This document shows positions 25,010-33,917 of a stretch of 64,000 nucleotides of DNA, piece after piece. Each line of letters begins with the position of its first letter. Within the stretch, counting starts at the first letter, position 1. The notes under the pieces were generated by a model. The model made no database searches. It was not told where the DNA came from and saw nothing but the letters and a program-made list of their open reading frames with translations. Source of the DNA: Janthinobacterium sp. 1_2014MBL_MicDiv (GTDB lineage Bacteria; Pseudomonadota; Gammaproteobacteria; Burkholderiales; Burkholderiaceae_D); NCBI RefSeq assembly GCF_001865675.1, contig NZ_CP011319.1, positions 5,270,001 to 5,334,000 on the forward strand, read 5' to 3'. A program made the translations under genes and the position numbers.

Positions 25010-25840
25010 TTACTTGCCCAGCTCGTCACCCATCTCGCGCCCGCGCTGCGCAGCCGCCTTGATGCCCTTGACGATGGCCGCCTTCACGCCGCTCTCTTCC
25101 ATGCTGGTCAGCGCCGCATACGTCGTGCCGCCCTTTGACGTGACGCGCTCGCGCAGCAGCGACACGGCTTCGCTGGAATTGGCCGCCAGCTGCGCCGCGC
25201 CCGTAAAGGTGGCGATGGCCAGCTGCGTGCCCTGCTCCGGCGTCAGGCCCAGCTCGGCGGCGGCCTGCTGCATCGCTTCGATAAAGTAAAACACATAGGC
25301 GGGACCACTGCCGGACACGGCCGTGACGGGGTCGATCTTCGCTTCGTCAGCTAGCCACACGGTCTGGCCGACGGCGCGCAGGATGGCGTCGGCCGTCTTC
25401 TTTTGCTCTTCGCTGACGCCGCTGCTGGCCACCATGCCCGTGATGCCCATGCCGATCAGGGCCGGCGTGTTCGGCATGCAGCGCACGATGGCGGCATAAC
25501 CGCCGAGCCAGCGCGACAGGTCGGCGGCGCGGATGCCGGCCGCGATCGACAGGACCAGCGGCGCCTTGTCCGCATCGAGGAAGGGCAGCAGCTGGGCCGC
25601 CACCTCGCGCATGCTTTGCGGCTTGACGGCCAGCACGATCACGTCCATGCCGCGCAGCGCCTCGCCGGCGGCGGTGGCCGTCGTGACGCCGAATTGCGCC
25701 TGCAGTTTTTCCAGCGCCGGCGCATGCGGGTCGATCACGTGGATGTTGCCGCCCAGGGTCAGCTTGCCCGCCAGGCCGGCGATCAGGGCCGCTGCCATGT
25801 TGCCGCCGCCCACAAAGGCGATGTTCAGTTCTGTCGTCAT
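25010..25840 (-). CDS. proC: Pyrroline-5-carboxylate reductase
   Basis: A 276-residue enzyme of proline synthesis, reducing pyrroline-5-carboxylate with NAD(P)H. Visible are the Rossmann start IAFVGGGNMAAALIAG, the internal MPNTPALIGMGITGM and the signature TAVSGSGPAYVFYFIEAM. The ATG at 25840 (MTTELNIAFVGGG) is preferred over an upstream TTG; GAAAGAGC lies just before it. It follows yggS by 18 bases, a common pairing of a PLP-homeostasis gene with proC. Confidence 0.95.
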   Translation of the reverse strand: MTTELNIAFVGGGNMAAALIAGLAGKLTLGGNIHVIDPHAPALEKLQAQFGVTTATAAGEALRGMDVIVLAVKPQSMREVAAQLLPFLDADKAPLVLSIAAGIRAADLSRWLGGYAAIVRCMPNTPALIGMGITGMVASSGVSEEQKKTADAILRAVGQTVWLADEAKIDPVTAVSGSGPAYVFYFIEAMQQAAAELGLTPEQGTQLAIATFTGAAQLAANSSEAVSLLRERVTSKGGTTYAALTSMEESGVKAAIVKGIKAAAQRGREMGDELGK

Positions 25841-25858
25841 GGTTGCTCTTTCATTCAA

Positions 25859-26566
25859 TCAGGAATAGTTACGGGAACCGAAGATGGCGCTGCCCACGCG
25901 CACGATGCTGGCCCCTTCCAGCACGGCGGCGCGCAAGTCGGCCGACATGCCCATCGACAGGGTATCGAGCGCCAGCCCGTCGGCCTTTAATTGTTCGTAC
26001 AGCGCGCGCAATTGCGCAAACGCAAGGCGCTGGCGCTTGACATCCGTTTCCGGCTCGGGGATGGCCATCAGGCCCCGCAAACGCAGGCGCGGCAGCTGCG
26101 CCACGGCGCGCGCCAGCGCCGGCAGGTCCGCAGGCGAGACGCCGCTCTTGCTGGCTTCGCCGCTGATATTGACTTGCAGGCAGATATTCAGGTCCGGCAA
26201 GCCGGCCGGGCGCTGTTCGGACAGGCGCGCGGCGATCTTTTCCCGCTCGACCGTATGCACCCAGTCGAAATGCTCGGCGATGGGGCGCGTCTTGTTGCTC
26301 TGGATGGGGCCGATGAAATGCCAGGCCAGGCCGCCTTGCGGCAGCGCAAGGTCAACGGCGGCAATCTTGTCGAGCGCTTCCTGCAGATAGTTTTCGCCAA
26401 ACGCCGTCTGGCCCGCGCGCGCCGCGGCCAGCACGGCGTCCGCGCCAAAGGTCTTCGAGACGGCCAGCAGGGTCACGTCGGCAGGCGGGCGCTGCGCGTC
26501 AAACGCCGCCTGCGCGATAGCGTCGCGCACGGCTTGCAAGTTCTGTTCGATTGTGGACATAATCAT
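25859..26566 (-). CDS. YggS-type pyridoxal phosphate homeostasis protein
   Basis: A 235-residue PLP-binding barrel protein of the YggS/PLPBP family, which buffers cellular pyridoxal phosphate and has no proven catalysis. The PLP lysine lies in LLAVSKTF. Other family motifs are FGENYLQEALDKI, WHFIGPIQSNKT, LQVNISGEASKSG and LSMGMSADLRAAV. An in-frame ATG two codons in (26560) is an equally likely start. It is divergent from pilT by 64 bases, the usual neighbourhood in beta- and gammaproteobacteria. Confidence 0.92.
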   Translation of the reverse strand: MIMSTIEQNLQAVRDAIAQAAFDAQRPPADVTLLAVSKTFGADAVLAAARAGQTAFGENYLQEALDKIAAVDLALPQGGLAWHFIGPIQSNKTRPIAEHFDWVHTVEREKIAARLSEQRPAGLPDLNICLQVNISGEASKSGVSPADLPALARAVAQLPRLRLRGLMAIPEPETDVKRQRLAFAQLRALYEQLKADGLALDTLSMGMSADLRAAVLEGASIVRVGSAIFGSRNYS

Positions 26567-26630
26567 TTTCTAGTGGATACGGGGCAAAGCCGCTTCAGGC
26601 CGCCCATCAATGCAGGCACAGGGATTATAA

Positions 26631-27674
26631 ATGGACATCTCCGAACTACTCGCTTTCTCCGTCAGCAACAAGGCTTCCGACCTGCACCTGTCTTCCGGCC
26701 TGCCGCCGATGATACGGGTGAATGGCGACGTGCGCCGCCTGAACGTGGCGCCGCTCGAGCACAAGGAAGTGCACCGCATGATCTACGACATCATGAACGA
26801 CAGCCAGCGCAAGGCGTATGAAGAAGCGCTGGAATGCGATTTCTCGTTCGAGATTCCCGGCCTGGCCCGCTTCCGCGTGAATGCCTACAACCAGGAACGC
26901 GGCGCCTCGGCCGTGCTGCGCACGATTCCGTCGAAGGTGCTGACCCTGGAAGAACTGAACGCCCCGCGCATCTTCGGCGAACTGGCCATGCGCCCGCGCG
27001 GCCTCGTGCTGGTGACGGGCCCGACCGGTTCGGGCAAGTCGACCACCCTGGCGGCCATGGTCAACCACGTCAACGAGCGCCTGAACCACCACATCCTCAC
27101 CATCGAAGACCCGATCGAGTTCGTGCACGAACCGAAGAAATGCCTGATCAACCAGCGCGAAGTGGGCTCGCACACGCATTCGTTCAGCAACGCGCTGCGC
27201 TCGGCCCTGCGCGAAGACCCGGACGTCATCCTCGTGGGCGAGTTGCGCGACCTGGAAACCATCCGCCTGGCGCTGACGGCGGCCGAGACGGGCCACCTCG
27301 TGTTCGGCACCCTGCACACCTCGTCGGCGGCGAAATCGATCGACCGCATCATCGACGTCTTCCCCGCCGAGGAAAAGGAAATGGTGCGCGCCATGCTGTC
27401 CGAATCGCTGCAAGCCGTCATCTCGCAAAACTTGCTGAAAACCAAGGATGGCGCGGGCCGCGTGGCCGCGCATGAAATCATGCTGGCCACGCCGGCCGTG
27501 CGCAACCTGATCCGCGAAGCGAAAGTGGCGCAAATGTATTCGGCCATCCAGACGGGCGCCAACGTGGGCATGCAAACCCTGGACCAGTGCCTCTCCGACC
27601 TGGTGCGGCGCGGCACGATCTCGGCGGAAACGGCCCGCTCGGCCGCCAAGGCCCCCGAAAACTTCCCCGGCTAA
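26631..27674 (+). CDS. pilT: Type IV pilus retraction ATPase PilT
   Basis: A 347-residue hexameric secretion ATPase that powers pilus retraction for twitching motility. Walker A is GPTGSGKST (about residues 129-137), and the Asp box and Walker B regions follow (TIEDPIEF, REDPDVILVGELRD). The PilT-specific AVRNLIRE retraction motif is present near the C-terminus. The start is divergent from yggS. pilU begins 3 bases after the stop. Confidence 0.96.
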   Translation: MDISELLAFSVSNKASDLHLSSGLPPMIRVNGDVRRLNVAPLEHKEVHRMIYDIMNDSQRKAYEEALECDFSFEIPGLARFRVNAYNQERGASAVLRTIPSKVLTLEELNAPRIFGELAMRPRGLVLVTGPTGSGKSTTLAAMVNHVNERLNHHILTIEDPIEFVHEPKKCLINQREVGSHTHSFSNALRSALREDPDVILVGELRDLETIRLALTAAETGHLVFGTLHTSSAAKSIDRIIDVFPAEEKEMVRAMLSESLQAVISQNLLKTKDGAGRVAAHEIMLATPAVRNLIREAKVAQMYSAIQTGANVGMQTLDQCLSDLVRRGTISAETARSAAKAPENFPG

Positions 27675-27677
27675 GCC

Positions 27678-28817
27678 ATGCAGACGACCCACGAACACTA
27701 CGACGCCATGCACGCGCTGCTGGCGCAGATGCGCGCACGGGGCGGCTCCGACCTGTTCATCACGGCCGGTTTTCCGCCCGCCATCAAGCTCGACGGCAAG
27801 CTGACGCCGCTGCCCGGCGCCCCGCTCGATGCGGCCCAGGCTGCCGGCTACGTGCGCGCCGTCATGCACGCGCGCCAGGCGGCGGAGTTCGCGGCCAGCC
27901 GCGAAGCCAATTTCGCCATCAGCCCGGACGGCCTCGGGCGCTTCCGCGTGTCCGCCTTCATGCAGATGGGCCAGGCAGGCATGGTCTTGCGCACGATCAA
28001 TACCGCCATCCCCACGCTGGATGCGCTGGGCCTGCCCGCCATCCTGCAGGACGTGGTGATGAGCAAGCGCGGCCTCGTCATCATGGTGGGCGCCACCGGC
28101 TGCGGCAAGTCGACCACGCTGGCCGCCATGGTCGGCCACCGCAACGCCCACAGCCACGGCCACATCATCACCATCGAAGACCCTGTGGAATTCATCCATC
28201 CGCACGGCAACTGCATCGTCACCCAGCGCGAAGTGGGCGTCGACACGGACGACTGGGCCACGGCCCTGAAAAACACCCTGCGCCAGGCGCCCGACGTCAT
28301 CCAGATCGGCGAAATCCGCGACCGCGACACGATGGACCACGCCATCGCGTTTGCCGAGACGGGCCATTTGTGCCTGGCGACCCTGCACGCGAACAACGCC
28401 AACCAGGCGCTCGACCGCATCATCAATTTCTTCCCCGAGGAGCGCCGCCAGCAGTTGCTGATGGACCTGTCGCTGAATCTGAAGGGCATGATTTCGCAGC
28501 GCCTGATCCCCAACAAGGAGGGCGGCGGACGCCAAGCGGCGCTGGAAATCCTGCTCAATTCACCGTTGATGAGCGACCTGATCTTCAAGGGCCAGGTGCA
28601 CGAAATCAAGGAATTGATGAAAAAATCGCGCGAACTGGGCATGCAGACCTTCGATCAGGCCCTGTTCGACCTGCACGAGGCGGGACGGATCGGCTACGAA
28701 GACGCGCTGCGCAATGCCGATTCCGTCAACGACCTGCGCCTGACGATCAAACTGAACGGCAATGCGGCGCCGGAACCGGCCGCAGCCGTGGGCAACCTCA
28801 AACTGGGACTCCTCTGA
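27678..28817 (+). CDS. pilU: PilT-dependent accessory retraction ATPase PilU
   Basis: A 379-residue PilT paralogue that assists retraction together with PilT. Walker A is GATGCGKST, followed by TIEDPVEFIH, RQAPDVIQIGEIRDRDTM and AETGHLCLATLHANNA. The C-terminal extension (KLNGNAAPEPAAAV and beyond) is typical of PilU rather than PilT. It follows pilT by 3 bases and precedes the glutathione peroxidase start by 1 base, so all three may be co-transcribed. Confidence 0.94.
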   Translation: MQTTHEHYDAMHALLAQMRARGGSDLFITAGFPPAIKLDGKLTPLPGAPLDAAQAAGYVRAVMHARQAAEFAASREANFAISPDGLGRFRVSAFMQMGQAGMVLRTINTAIPTLDALGLPAILQDVVMSKRGLVIMVGATGCGKSTTLAAMVGHRNAHSHGHIITIEDPVEFIHPHGNCIVTQREVGVDTDDWATALKNTLRQAPDVIQIGEIRDRDTMDHAIAFAETGHLCLATLHANNANQALDRIINFFPEERRQQLLMDLSLNLKGMISQRLIPNKEGGGRQAALEILLNSPLMSDLIFKGQVHEIKELMKKSRELGMQTFDQALFDLHEAGRIGYEDALRNADSVNDLRLTIKLNGNAAPEPAAAVGNLKLGLL

Positions 28818-28818
28818 C

Positions 28819-29304
28819 ATGACCAGCATCCACGATTTCCAGGCCACGGCGCTGGACGGTACGCCAATTAATCTGGCGCAATACAAGGGCAAGGTGCTGT
28901 TGATCGTCAACACGGCCAGCGCCTGCGGCTTCACGCCGCAATACGCGGGACTCGAAGCGCTGTACCGCGAGTTTCAGGATCAGGGCCTGGTCGTGCTGGG
29001 TTTTCCCTGCAATCAATTCCGCCAGCAGGAACCGGGCTCGAATGCGGACATCGGCGCCTTTTGCGAAAAGAACTTCGGCGTCACCTTTCCCCTGTTTGCG
29101 AAAGTCGACGTGAATGGCCCCCATGCCCATCCCGTCTTTGCGCAATTGAAGCAGGCGGCGCCCGGCATCCTCGGCACGCAGGCGATCAAGTGGAATTTCA
29201 CGAAGTTTTTGGTGCGCAAGGATGGCAGCGTGTTTCGCCGCTATGCGACGGCCAGCAAGCCGGCCACCCTGGCCGCCGACATACGCCAATTGCTACAGGA
29301 ATAG
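28819..29304 (+). CDS. Glutathione peroxidase (cysteine type)
   Basis: A 161-residue thioredoxin-fold peroxidase that reduces hydroperoxides. The catalytic Cys is in NTASACGFTPQY, the Gln in GFPCNQF and the Trp in KWNFTKFLV, giving the complete Cys-Gln-Trp set. Length is normal for bacterial BtuE/Gpx proteins. The physiological donor may be thioredoxin rather than glutathione, as for many Cys-type members. The ATG at 28819 starts 1 base after the pilU stop; an earlier ATG lies inside pilU. Confidence 0.93.
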   Translation: MTSIHDFQATALDGTPINLAQYKGKVLLIVNTASACGFTPQYAGLEALYREFQDQGLVVLGFPCNQFRQQEPGSNADIGAFCEKNFGVTFPLFAKVDVNGPHAHPVFAQLKQAAPGILGTQAIKWNFTKFLVRKDGSVFRRYATASKPATLAADIRQLLQE

Positions 29305-29451
29305 CGCGTATGCACCTTGATTAATGACAACATCCATGCGAAATCAATCAATCCGTATTTATTTCATGACTGATATCAATATTGTGTTTCAAATAGCAAT
29401 TTTTCGGTGATAATGTTTGCATAATTATTCGCAGATATCGATCAAAAAACG

Positions 29452-31602
29452 ATGCCAGTCTTTGGGAAAATATTATCTTCATGGATGCGGATGGGCTGTT
29501 ATTCCCGCCTCTTCATCCCTATTTTCTTCCTGATACTTGCCGTTTCCGCCGTCCGCTACCACGCCCTGCTCGACACGGAAACGGCGCTGGCCAATTCGCG
29601 CTACCAGAGCGATGCGCGGCAACTCGATCTCTACCTGGCCAATACCGTGCTGCCGCTGGCCGTGCAGGCGAATATGGAGTCGCTGCGCGACAGCGTGCAG
29701 CAGGCGCTGCGCGGCGCCCTGCCGCTGAACCGCAACCTCGCCTCCGTGCGCTGGGACAGCGCCTCCACGCATATCGAAGTGCAAGCCGACAGGCAGCTGG
29801 CCGATGAACTGGCGGCCGGCGTGCCGCCCTGGTTTGCGCGCCTGGCCGGCATCACGGCCATCAGCAGCCGCCTGACGGTGGCGCTGCCCGGCGGCGGCGA
29901 TGGCATCGTCGACCTGCATTACACGCCCAGCCTGCCCCTGATGCAAGTGTGGCACAGCGTGCGCCACCAGGCCGTGCTCAGCACCATCAATATCGTCCTC
30001 ATCTATGTGTTGCTGGCCCTGATCCTGGCCTCGCACCGCAGGCTGCTGGCGCGGCTGGTGCAGGCGACCGACCGCTTTCGCGGCGGCGACTTCGCCGTGC
30101 GCATGGCGGCCGGCGCCACGCCCGAGGCGCAAGCCGTGTCGGGCTCGTTCAACAGCATGGCCGGCGATGTCGAGGAACTGTTTTCCTCGCTGAAGACGAG
30201 CCAGCGCCAGCTGGGCGAACAATTGAATGAAACCGTGCACATGCAGCAGGCGCTGCAAAAGCTGTCATGGCAAAATTACAATGACGTGCTGACGGGATTG
30301 CCCAACCGTGCCGCGCTGGCCGCCCGCTTCGAGCAGGAGCTGTTCCTCGCGCGCGAACGCCAGCGCCTGCTGGCCGTGTGCCTGTTCGATCTCGACCACT
30401 TCCAGGCCATCAACGACCGCTACGGCGCCGAGGCCGGCGATGAAATCCTCAAGCAGGTGGCGGCCCGCCTGCACGGCTACACGGGCCAGGTGCACTACGC
30501 GGCGCGCCTGGGCGGCGATGAATTCGTCCTGCTGCTGTGCGGCCAGGCCAGCATCGCCAGCATCGAGCAGAACATCACGCAGCTGATGGGAGAGCTGAGC
30601 CGCCCCTACCTGTGCGACCAGCAGGCGCTGCACATGACGGCCAGCGTCGGCATCGCCGTCTACGCGGGCAAGGACCTGAACACGGAAAGCCTGCTGCGCC
30701 ACGCCGACCACGCCGTCTACCAGGCCAAGCTGACGGGACGCAACCAGTACCACTTCTTCGACACCAATCTCGATGAAGAGGTGCGCACGCACCACAACCA
30801 GCGCACGGAAGTGCGCCAGGCCCTGATCAACGGCGAACTGCGGCTGTACTACCAGCCCAAGGTGAACATGCGCGCCGGCACGGTGGTGGGCATGGAGGCG
30901 CTGCTGCGCTGGCAGCATCCGCGCCGCGGCGTGCTGGCGCCGGCGCAATTCCTGCCGCTGGTGGAGCAGACGGACCTGATCATCGACATCGGCGAATGGG
31001 TGCTGCGCCAGGCCCTGTGGCAGATGCAGCGCTGGAGCGCGGCCGGCAAGCACTGGGTGGTCAGCGTGAACATCGCGGCGCGCCACTTCCAGCAGCCCGA
31101 TTTCGTCTCGCGCCTGAAAACCATCCTCGGCGAGTTTCCCGGCGTGCGCGCCAGCATGCTGGAACTGGAAATCCTCGAATCATCGGCCCTGCACGACATC
31201 GAGCACGTGCGCCGCATCATCCGCGCCTGCCAGGCGCTGGGCATCACCTTCGCCCTCGACGATTTCGGCACCGGCTATTCCTCGATGTCGTACCTGAAAC
31301 GCCTGCCGGCGAATATCGTCAAGATCGACCAGAGCTTCGTGCGCAACATGCTCAACGACCGCGACGACCTGCATCTGGTGCGCGCCGTCATCGGCCTGGC
31401 CCGCTCATTCAGCCTGACGGTGATCGCCGAGGGCGTGGAAAGCATCGAACACGGCGCGCGCCTGATCCAGCTGGGCTGCGACCTGGCGCAAGGCTACGGC
31501 ATCGCCCGCCCCATGCCGGCCGACGCCGTGCTGGAATGGGCGAGCCATTTTGTGCCGGCGCCGCAGTGGAGGATTGCGCAGTTCAGCGAGGCACCTATCT
31601 GA
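29452..31602 (+). CDS. Membrane GGDEF-EAL cyclic-di-GMP signalling protein
   Basis: A 716-residue protein. It has a membrane helix (about residues 19-35), a periplasmic sensor of about 135 residues, a second helix (about 176-193), a HAMP-like region (about 196-245), a GGDEF domain and an EAL domain. The cyclase signature is intact (RLGGDEFVLLL, 354-358), but no RxxD inhibitory site is seen in front of it. The phosphodiesterase motif is intact (MEALLRW, 482-484; DDFGTGYSS; KIDQSFV). It could therefore both make and break cyclic-di-GMP. Preceded by an AT-rich 147-base gap. Its stop overlaps that of convergent glcF by 8 bases. Confidence 0.92.
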   Translation: MPVFGKILSSWMRMGCYSRLFIPIFFLILAVSAVRYHALLDTETALANSRYQSDARQLDLYLANTVLPLAVQANMESLRDSVQQALRGALPLNRNLASVRWDSASTHIEVQADRQLADELAAGVPPWFARLAGITAISSRLTVALPGGGDGIVDLHYTPSLPLMQVWHSVRHQAVLSTINIVLIYVLLALILASHRRLLARLVQATDRFRGGDFAVRMAAGATPEAQAVSGSFNSMAGDVEELFSSLKTSQRQLGEQLNETVHMQQALQKLSWQNYNDVLTGLPNRAALAARFEQELFLARERQRLLAVCLFDLDHFQAINDRYGAEAGDEILKQVAARLHGYTGQVHYAARLGGDEFVLLLCGQASIASIEQNITQLMGELSRPYLCDQQALHMTASVGIAVYAGKDLNTESLLRHADHAVYQAKLTGRNQYHFFDTNLDEEVRTHHNQRTEVRQALINGELRLYYQPKVNMRAGTVVGMEALLRWQHPRRGVLAPAQFLPLVEQTDLIIDIGEWVLRQALWQMQRWSAAGKHWVVSVNIAARHFQQPDFVSRLKTILGEFPGVRASMLELEILESSALHDIEHVRRIIRACQALGITFALDDFGTGYSSMSYLKRLPANIVKIDQSFVRNMLNDRDDLHLVRAVIGLARSFSLTVIAEGVESIEHGARLIQLGCDLAQGYGIARPMPADAVLEWASHFVPAPQWRIAQFSEAPI

Positions 31603-32824
31603 CGGCTGTCAATGCTGCATCGATCAGCTCGATCCAGTGCCGCACGGGCGTTTCCGTGCCCGACTGCAGATGCGTGAGGCAGCCGATATTCGCCGAGACG
31701 ATCATCTCCGGCTCGCACGCCGCCAGGTTCGCCAGCTTGTTGTCGCGCAGCTGCTGCGACAGGGCCGGCTGCAGGATCGAATACGTGCCGGCCGAACCGC
31801 AGCACAGGTGGCTGTCGGCGCACAGGCGCACGTCGACGCCGACGGCGCGCAACACCTGCTCCACCTTGCCACGGATCTGCTGGCCGTGCTGCAGGGTGCA
31901 CGGCGGGTGATACGCCACCCTCTGTGCGATACGGTCTTTCAACAGCGCCACCAGCTCGTCTTCAAACGCCGGCATGATCTCGGACAAATCGCGCGTCAGG
32001 GCGGCGATGCGCCGCGCCTTCTCCGCATAGCTGGCGTCATGCGCCAGCAGGTGGCCGTACTCCTTGACGGTGGCGCCGCAGCCCGACGCCGTCATGACGA
32101 TGGCTTCCGCGCTCTCCACGTAGGGCCACCAGGCGTCGATATTGCGGCGCATGTCGTCCAGCGCCGCCTCCTGGTCGTTCAAATGATGGCGCAGCGCGCC
32201 GCAGCATCCGGCCTTCGGCGCGACTATCAGCTGCACGCCCAGCGCGTCGAGCACGCGCGCCGTGGCCGCGTTGATGTTCGGCGACATGGCCGGCTGCACG
32301 CAGCCGTCGAGCAGCAGCATGGTGCGCGCATGCTGGCGCACCGGCCATGCCCCGGCTTTCACGCCCGGGCGCAGCTTGTCCTGCAAGCCTTGCGACAGCA
32401 GCGGCCGCAGCGCCTGGCCCGCCTTGTACACGGGCGTAAACAGCCAGCGGCGCGGCAGGGCTTCCTTCAGGGCGAAGCGCAGCGCGCGCTCGCGCAAGGG
32501 GCGCTGCACGCGCTGCTCGACGACGTGGCGGCCGATGTCGACCAGGCGCCCGTACTGCACCCCGGACGGACAGGTCGATTCGCAGTTGCGGCAGGTCAGG
32601 CAGCGGTCCAGGTGCGTCTGCGTCTTGACCGTGACGGGCGCGCCTTCGAGCACCTGCTTGATCAGGTAGATGCGTCCGCGCGGGCCATCGAGTTCATCGC
32701 CCAGCAACTGGTAGGTGGGGCAGGTGGCCGTGCAAAAGCCGCAGTGCACGCAGGCGCGCAGGATGGCTTCGGCTTCGTCGCCTGCCGGCGTATTCTTGAT
32801 GAAATCGGCGAGATTGGTTTGCAT
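31595..32824 (-). CDS. glcF: Glycolate oxidase iron-sulfur subunit
   Basis: A 409-residue subunit of glycolate oxidase (glycolate to glyoxylate). Two ferredoxin-type clusters are visible near the N-terminus (CVHCGFCTATCP and CLTCRNCESTCP). CCG-type cysteine motifs follow later (GCCGALRHH, LCCGSAGTYSILQP). It presumably passes electrons from the GlcD/GlcE flavin to the membrane quinone pool. Last gene of glcD-glcE-glcF, 6 bases after glcE. Confidence 0.94.
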   Translation of the reverse strand: MQTNLADFIKNTPAGDEAEAILRACVHCGFCTATCPTYQLLGDELDGPRGRIYLIKQVLEGAPVTVKTQTHLDRCLTCRNCESTCPSGVQYGRLVDIGRHVVEQRVQRPLRERALRFALKEALPRRWLFTPVYKAGQALRPLLSQGLQDKLRPGVKAGAWPVRQHARTMLLLDGCVQPAMSPNINAATARVLDALGVQLIVAPKAGCCGALRHHLNDQEAALDDMRRNIDAWWPYVESAEAIVMTASGCGATVKEYGHLLAHDASYAEKARRIAALTRDLSEIMPAFEDELVALLKDRIAQRVAYHPPCTLQHGQQIRGKVEQVLRAVGVDVRLCADSHLCCGSAGTYSILQPALSQQLRDNKLANLAACEPEMIVSANIGCLTHLQSGTETPVRHWIELIDAALTAVR

Positions 32825-32830
32825 GCGCGC

Positions 32831-33901
32831 TCAATACATTCTGTGCGGGTTGAAGATGCCGGCCGGATCGAAAGCCTGCCGCAGGCGCTGGTGGATGGCA
32901 TCGATGGCCGGCGCCAGCGGCTGGAACACGCCCACGGCCTTGTCGCCGCCACGGAACAAGGCGGCGTGGCCGCCGGCGGCCGCCACCGCCTGGCGGATGC
33001 GCTGCGCGCCGGCGTCATCGGCGTCGGTGTCAAGTTTCAGCCAGCGCTGCGCCCCGCCCCACTCGATCAGCTGGCGCCCTTTCAGGATCACGGCGCTGGC
33101 GTGCGGCGGCAGCGACAGGCGCCACAGGCTGCCCGCGCCCGCAAAGAAGTCATGCGTCTGCTCGCGCAGCGCGCTCCAGAAGGCGGCCGCGTCCTGCGGC
33201 GCCAGCACCTCGCCGCCCAGCGACTGCAGCGCCGCCGAGACGGCCGCCTCGGCGCCGGACAGGCGCACCGTCAGCACGCCGTCATGCCAGCAGCTGGCCG
33301 AAATCGGCAGCGGCTTGCCGGCCCACTCATTGAGCAGGCGCAGGGCGGCGATTTCCGCGCACGCGATGCGGAAAGTGGTTTCGCGCAGCGGCAGCGGCAG
33401 CACCTTCAGCGACACTTCCAGGATCAGGCCCAGCCTGCCCAGGGACCCCGCCAGCAGGCGCGAGACGTCGTAGCCGGCCACGTTCTTCATCACCTGCCCG
33501 CCAAAGGCCAGCCGCTCGCCATGGCCGTCCAGCAGCACGGCGCCCAGCACGAAGTCGCGCAGCGCGCCCGCGCTGGCGCGGCGCGGACCGGACAAGGCGC
33601 AAGCGACAACGCCGCCCACGGTGGCGCCGGGGCCGAAATGCGGCGGCTCGAAAGCCAGCATCTGGTTGCGCGCGGCCAGCGCCGCCTCGATCTCGGCCAG
33701 CGGCGTGCCGCAGCGGGCCGTGATCACCAGTTCCGTCGGTTCATAGTCGATGATGCCCGCATACGCGCGCGTATCGAGTACCTCGCCTTCGAGCCGCTGG
33801 CCATACCAGTCCTTGGTGCCGCCGCCGCGCAGGCGCAGGGGGCTGCGCGCCGCGCTGGCCGCCAGGATGGTCTGCCTGAATTGTTCCACTATCGCTTGCA
33901 A
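32831..33901 (-). CDS. glcE: Glycolate oxidase FAD-binding subunit GlcE
   Basis: A 356-residue FAD-binding protein of the PCMH-type oxidase fold. Motifs seen are SPLRLRGGGTKDWYG, the FGPGATVGGVVACALSG nucleotide loop and LGLILEVSLKVLPLP. It is shorter than GlcD, as usual for GlcE. It forms the glycolate oxidase complex with GlcD and GlcF. The ATG at 33901 follows GGAG by a short spacer, and the gene is 16 bases downstream of glcD. Confidence 0.93.
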   Translation of the reverse strand: MQAIVEQFRQTILAASAARSPLRLRGGGTKDWYGQRLEGEVLDTRAYAGIIDYEPTELVITARCGTPLAEIEAALAARNQMLAFEPPHFGPGATVGGVVACALSGPRRASAGALRDFVLGAVLLDGHGERLAFGGQVMKNVAGYDVSRLLAGSLGRLGLILEVSLKVLPLPLRETTFRIACAEIAALRLLNEWAGKPLPISASCWHDGVLTVRLSGAEAAVSAALQSLGGEVLAPQDAAAFWSALREQTHDFFAGAGSLWRLSLPPHASAVILKGRQLIEWGGAQRWLKLDTDADDAGAQRIRQAVAAAGGHAALFRGGDKAVGVFQPLAPAIDAIHQRLRQAFDPAGIFNPHRMY

Positions 33902-33917
33902 GGAGGTCTCCGGCAGG

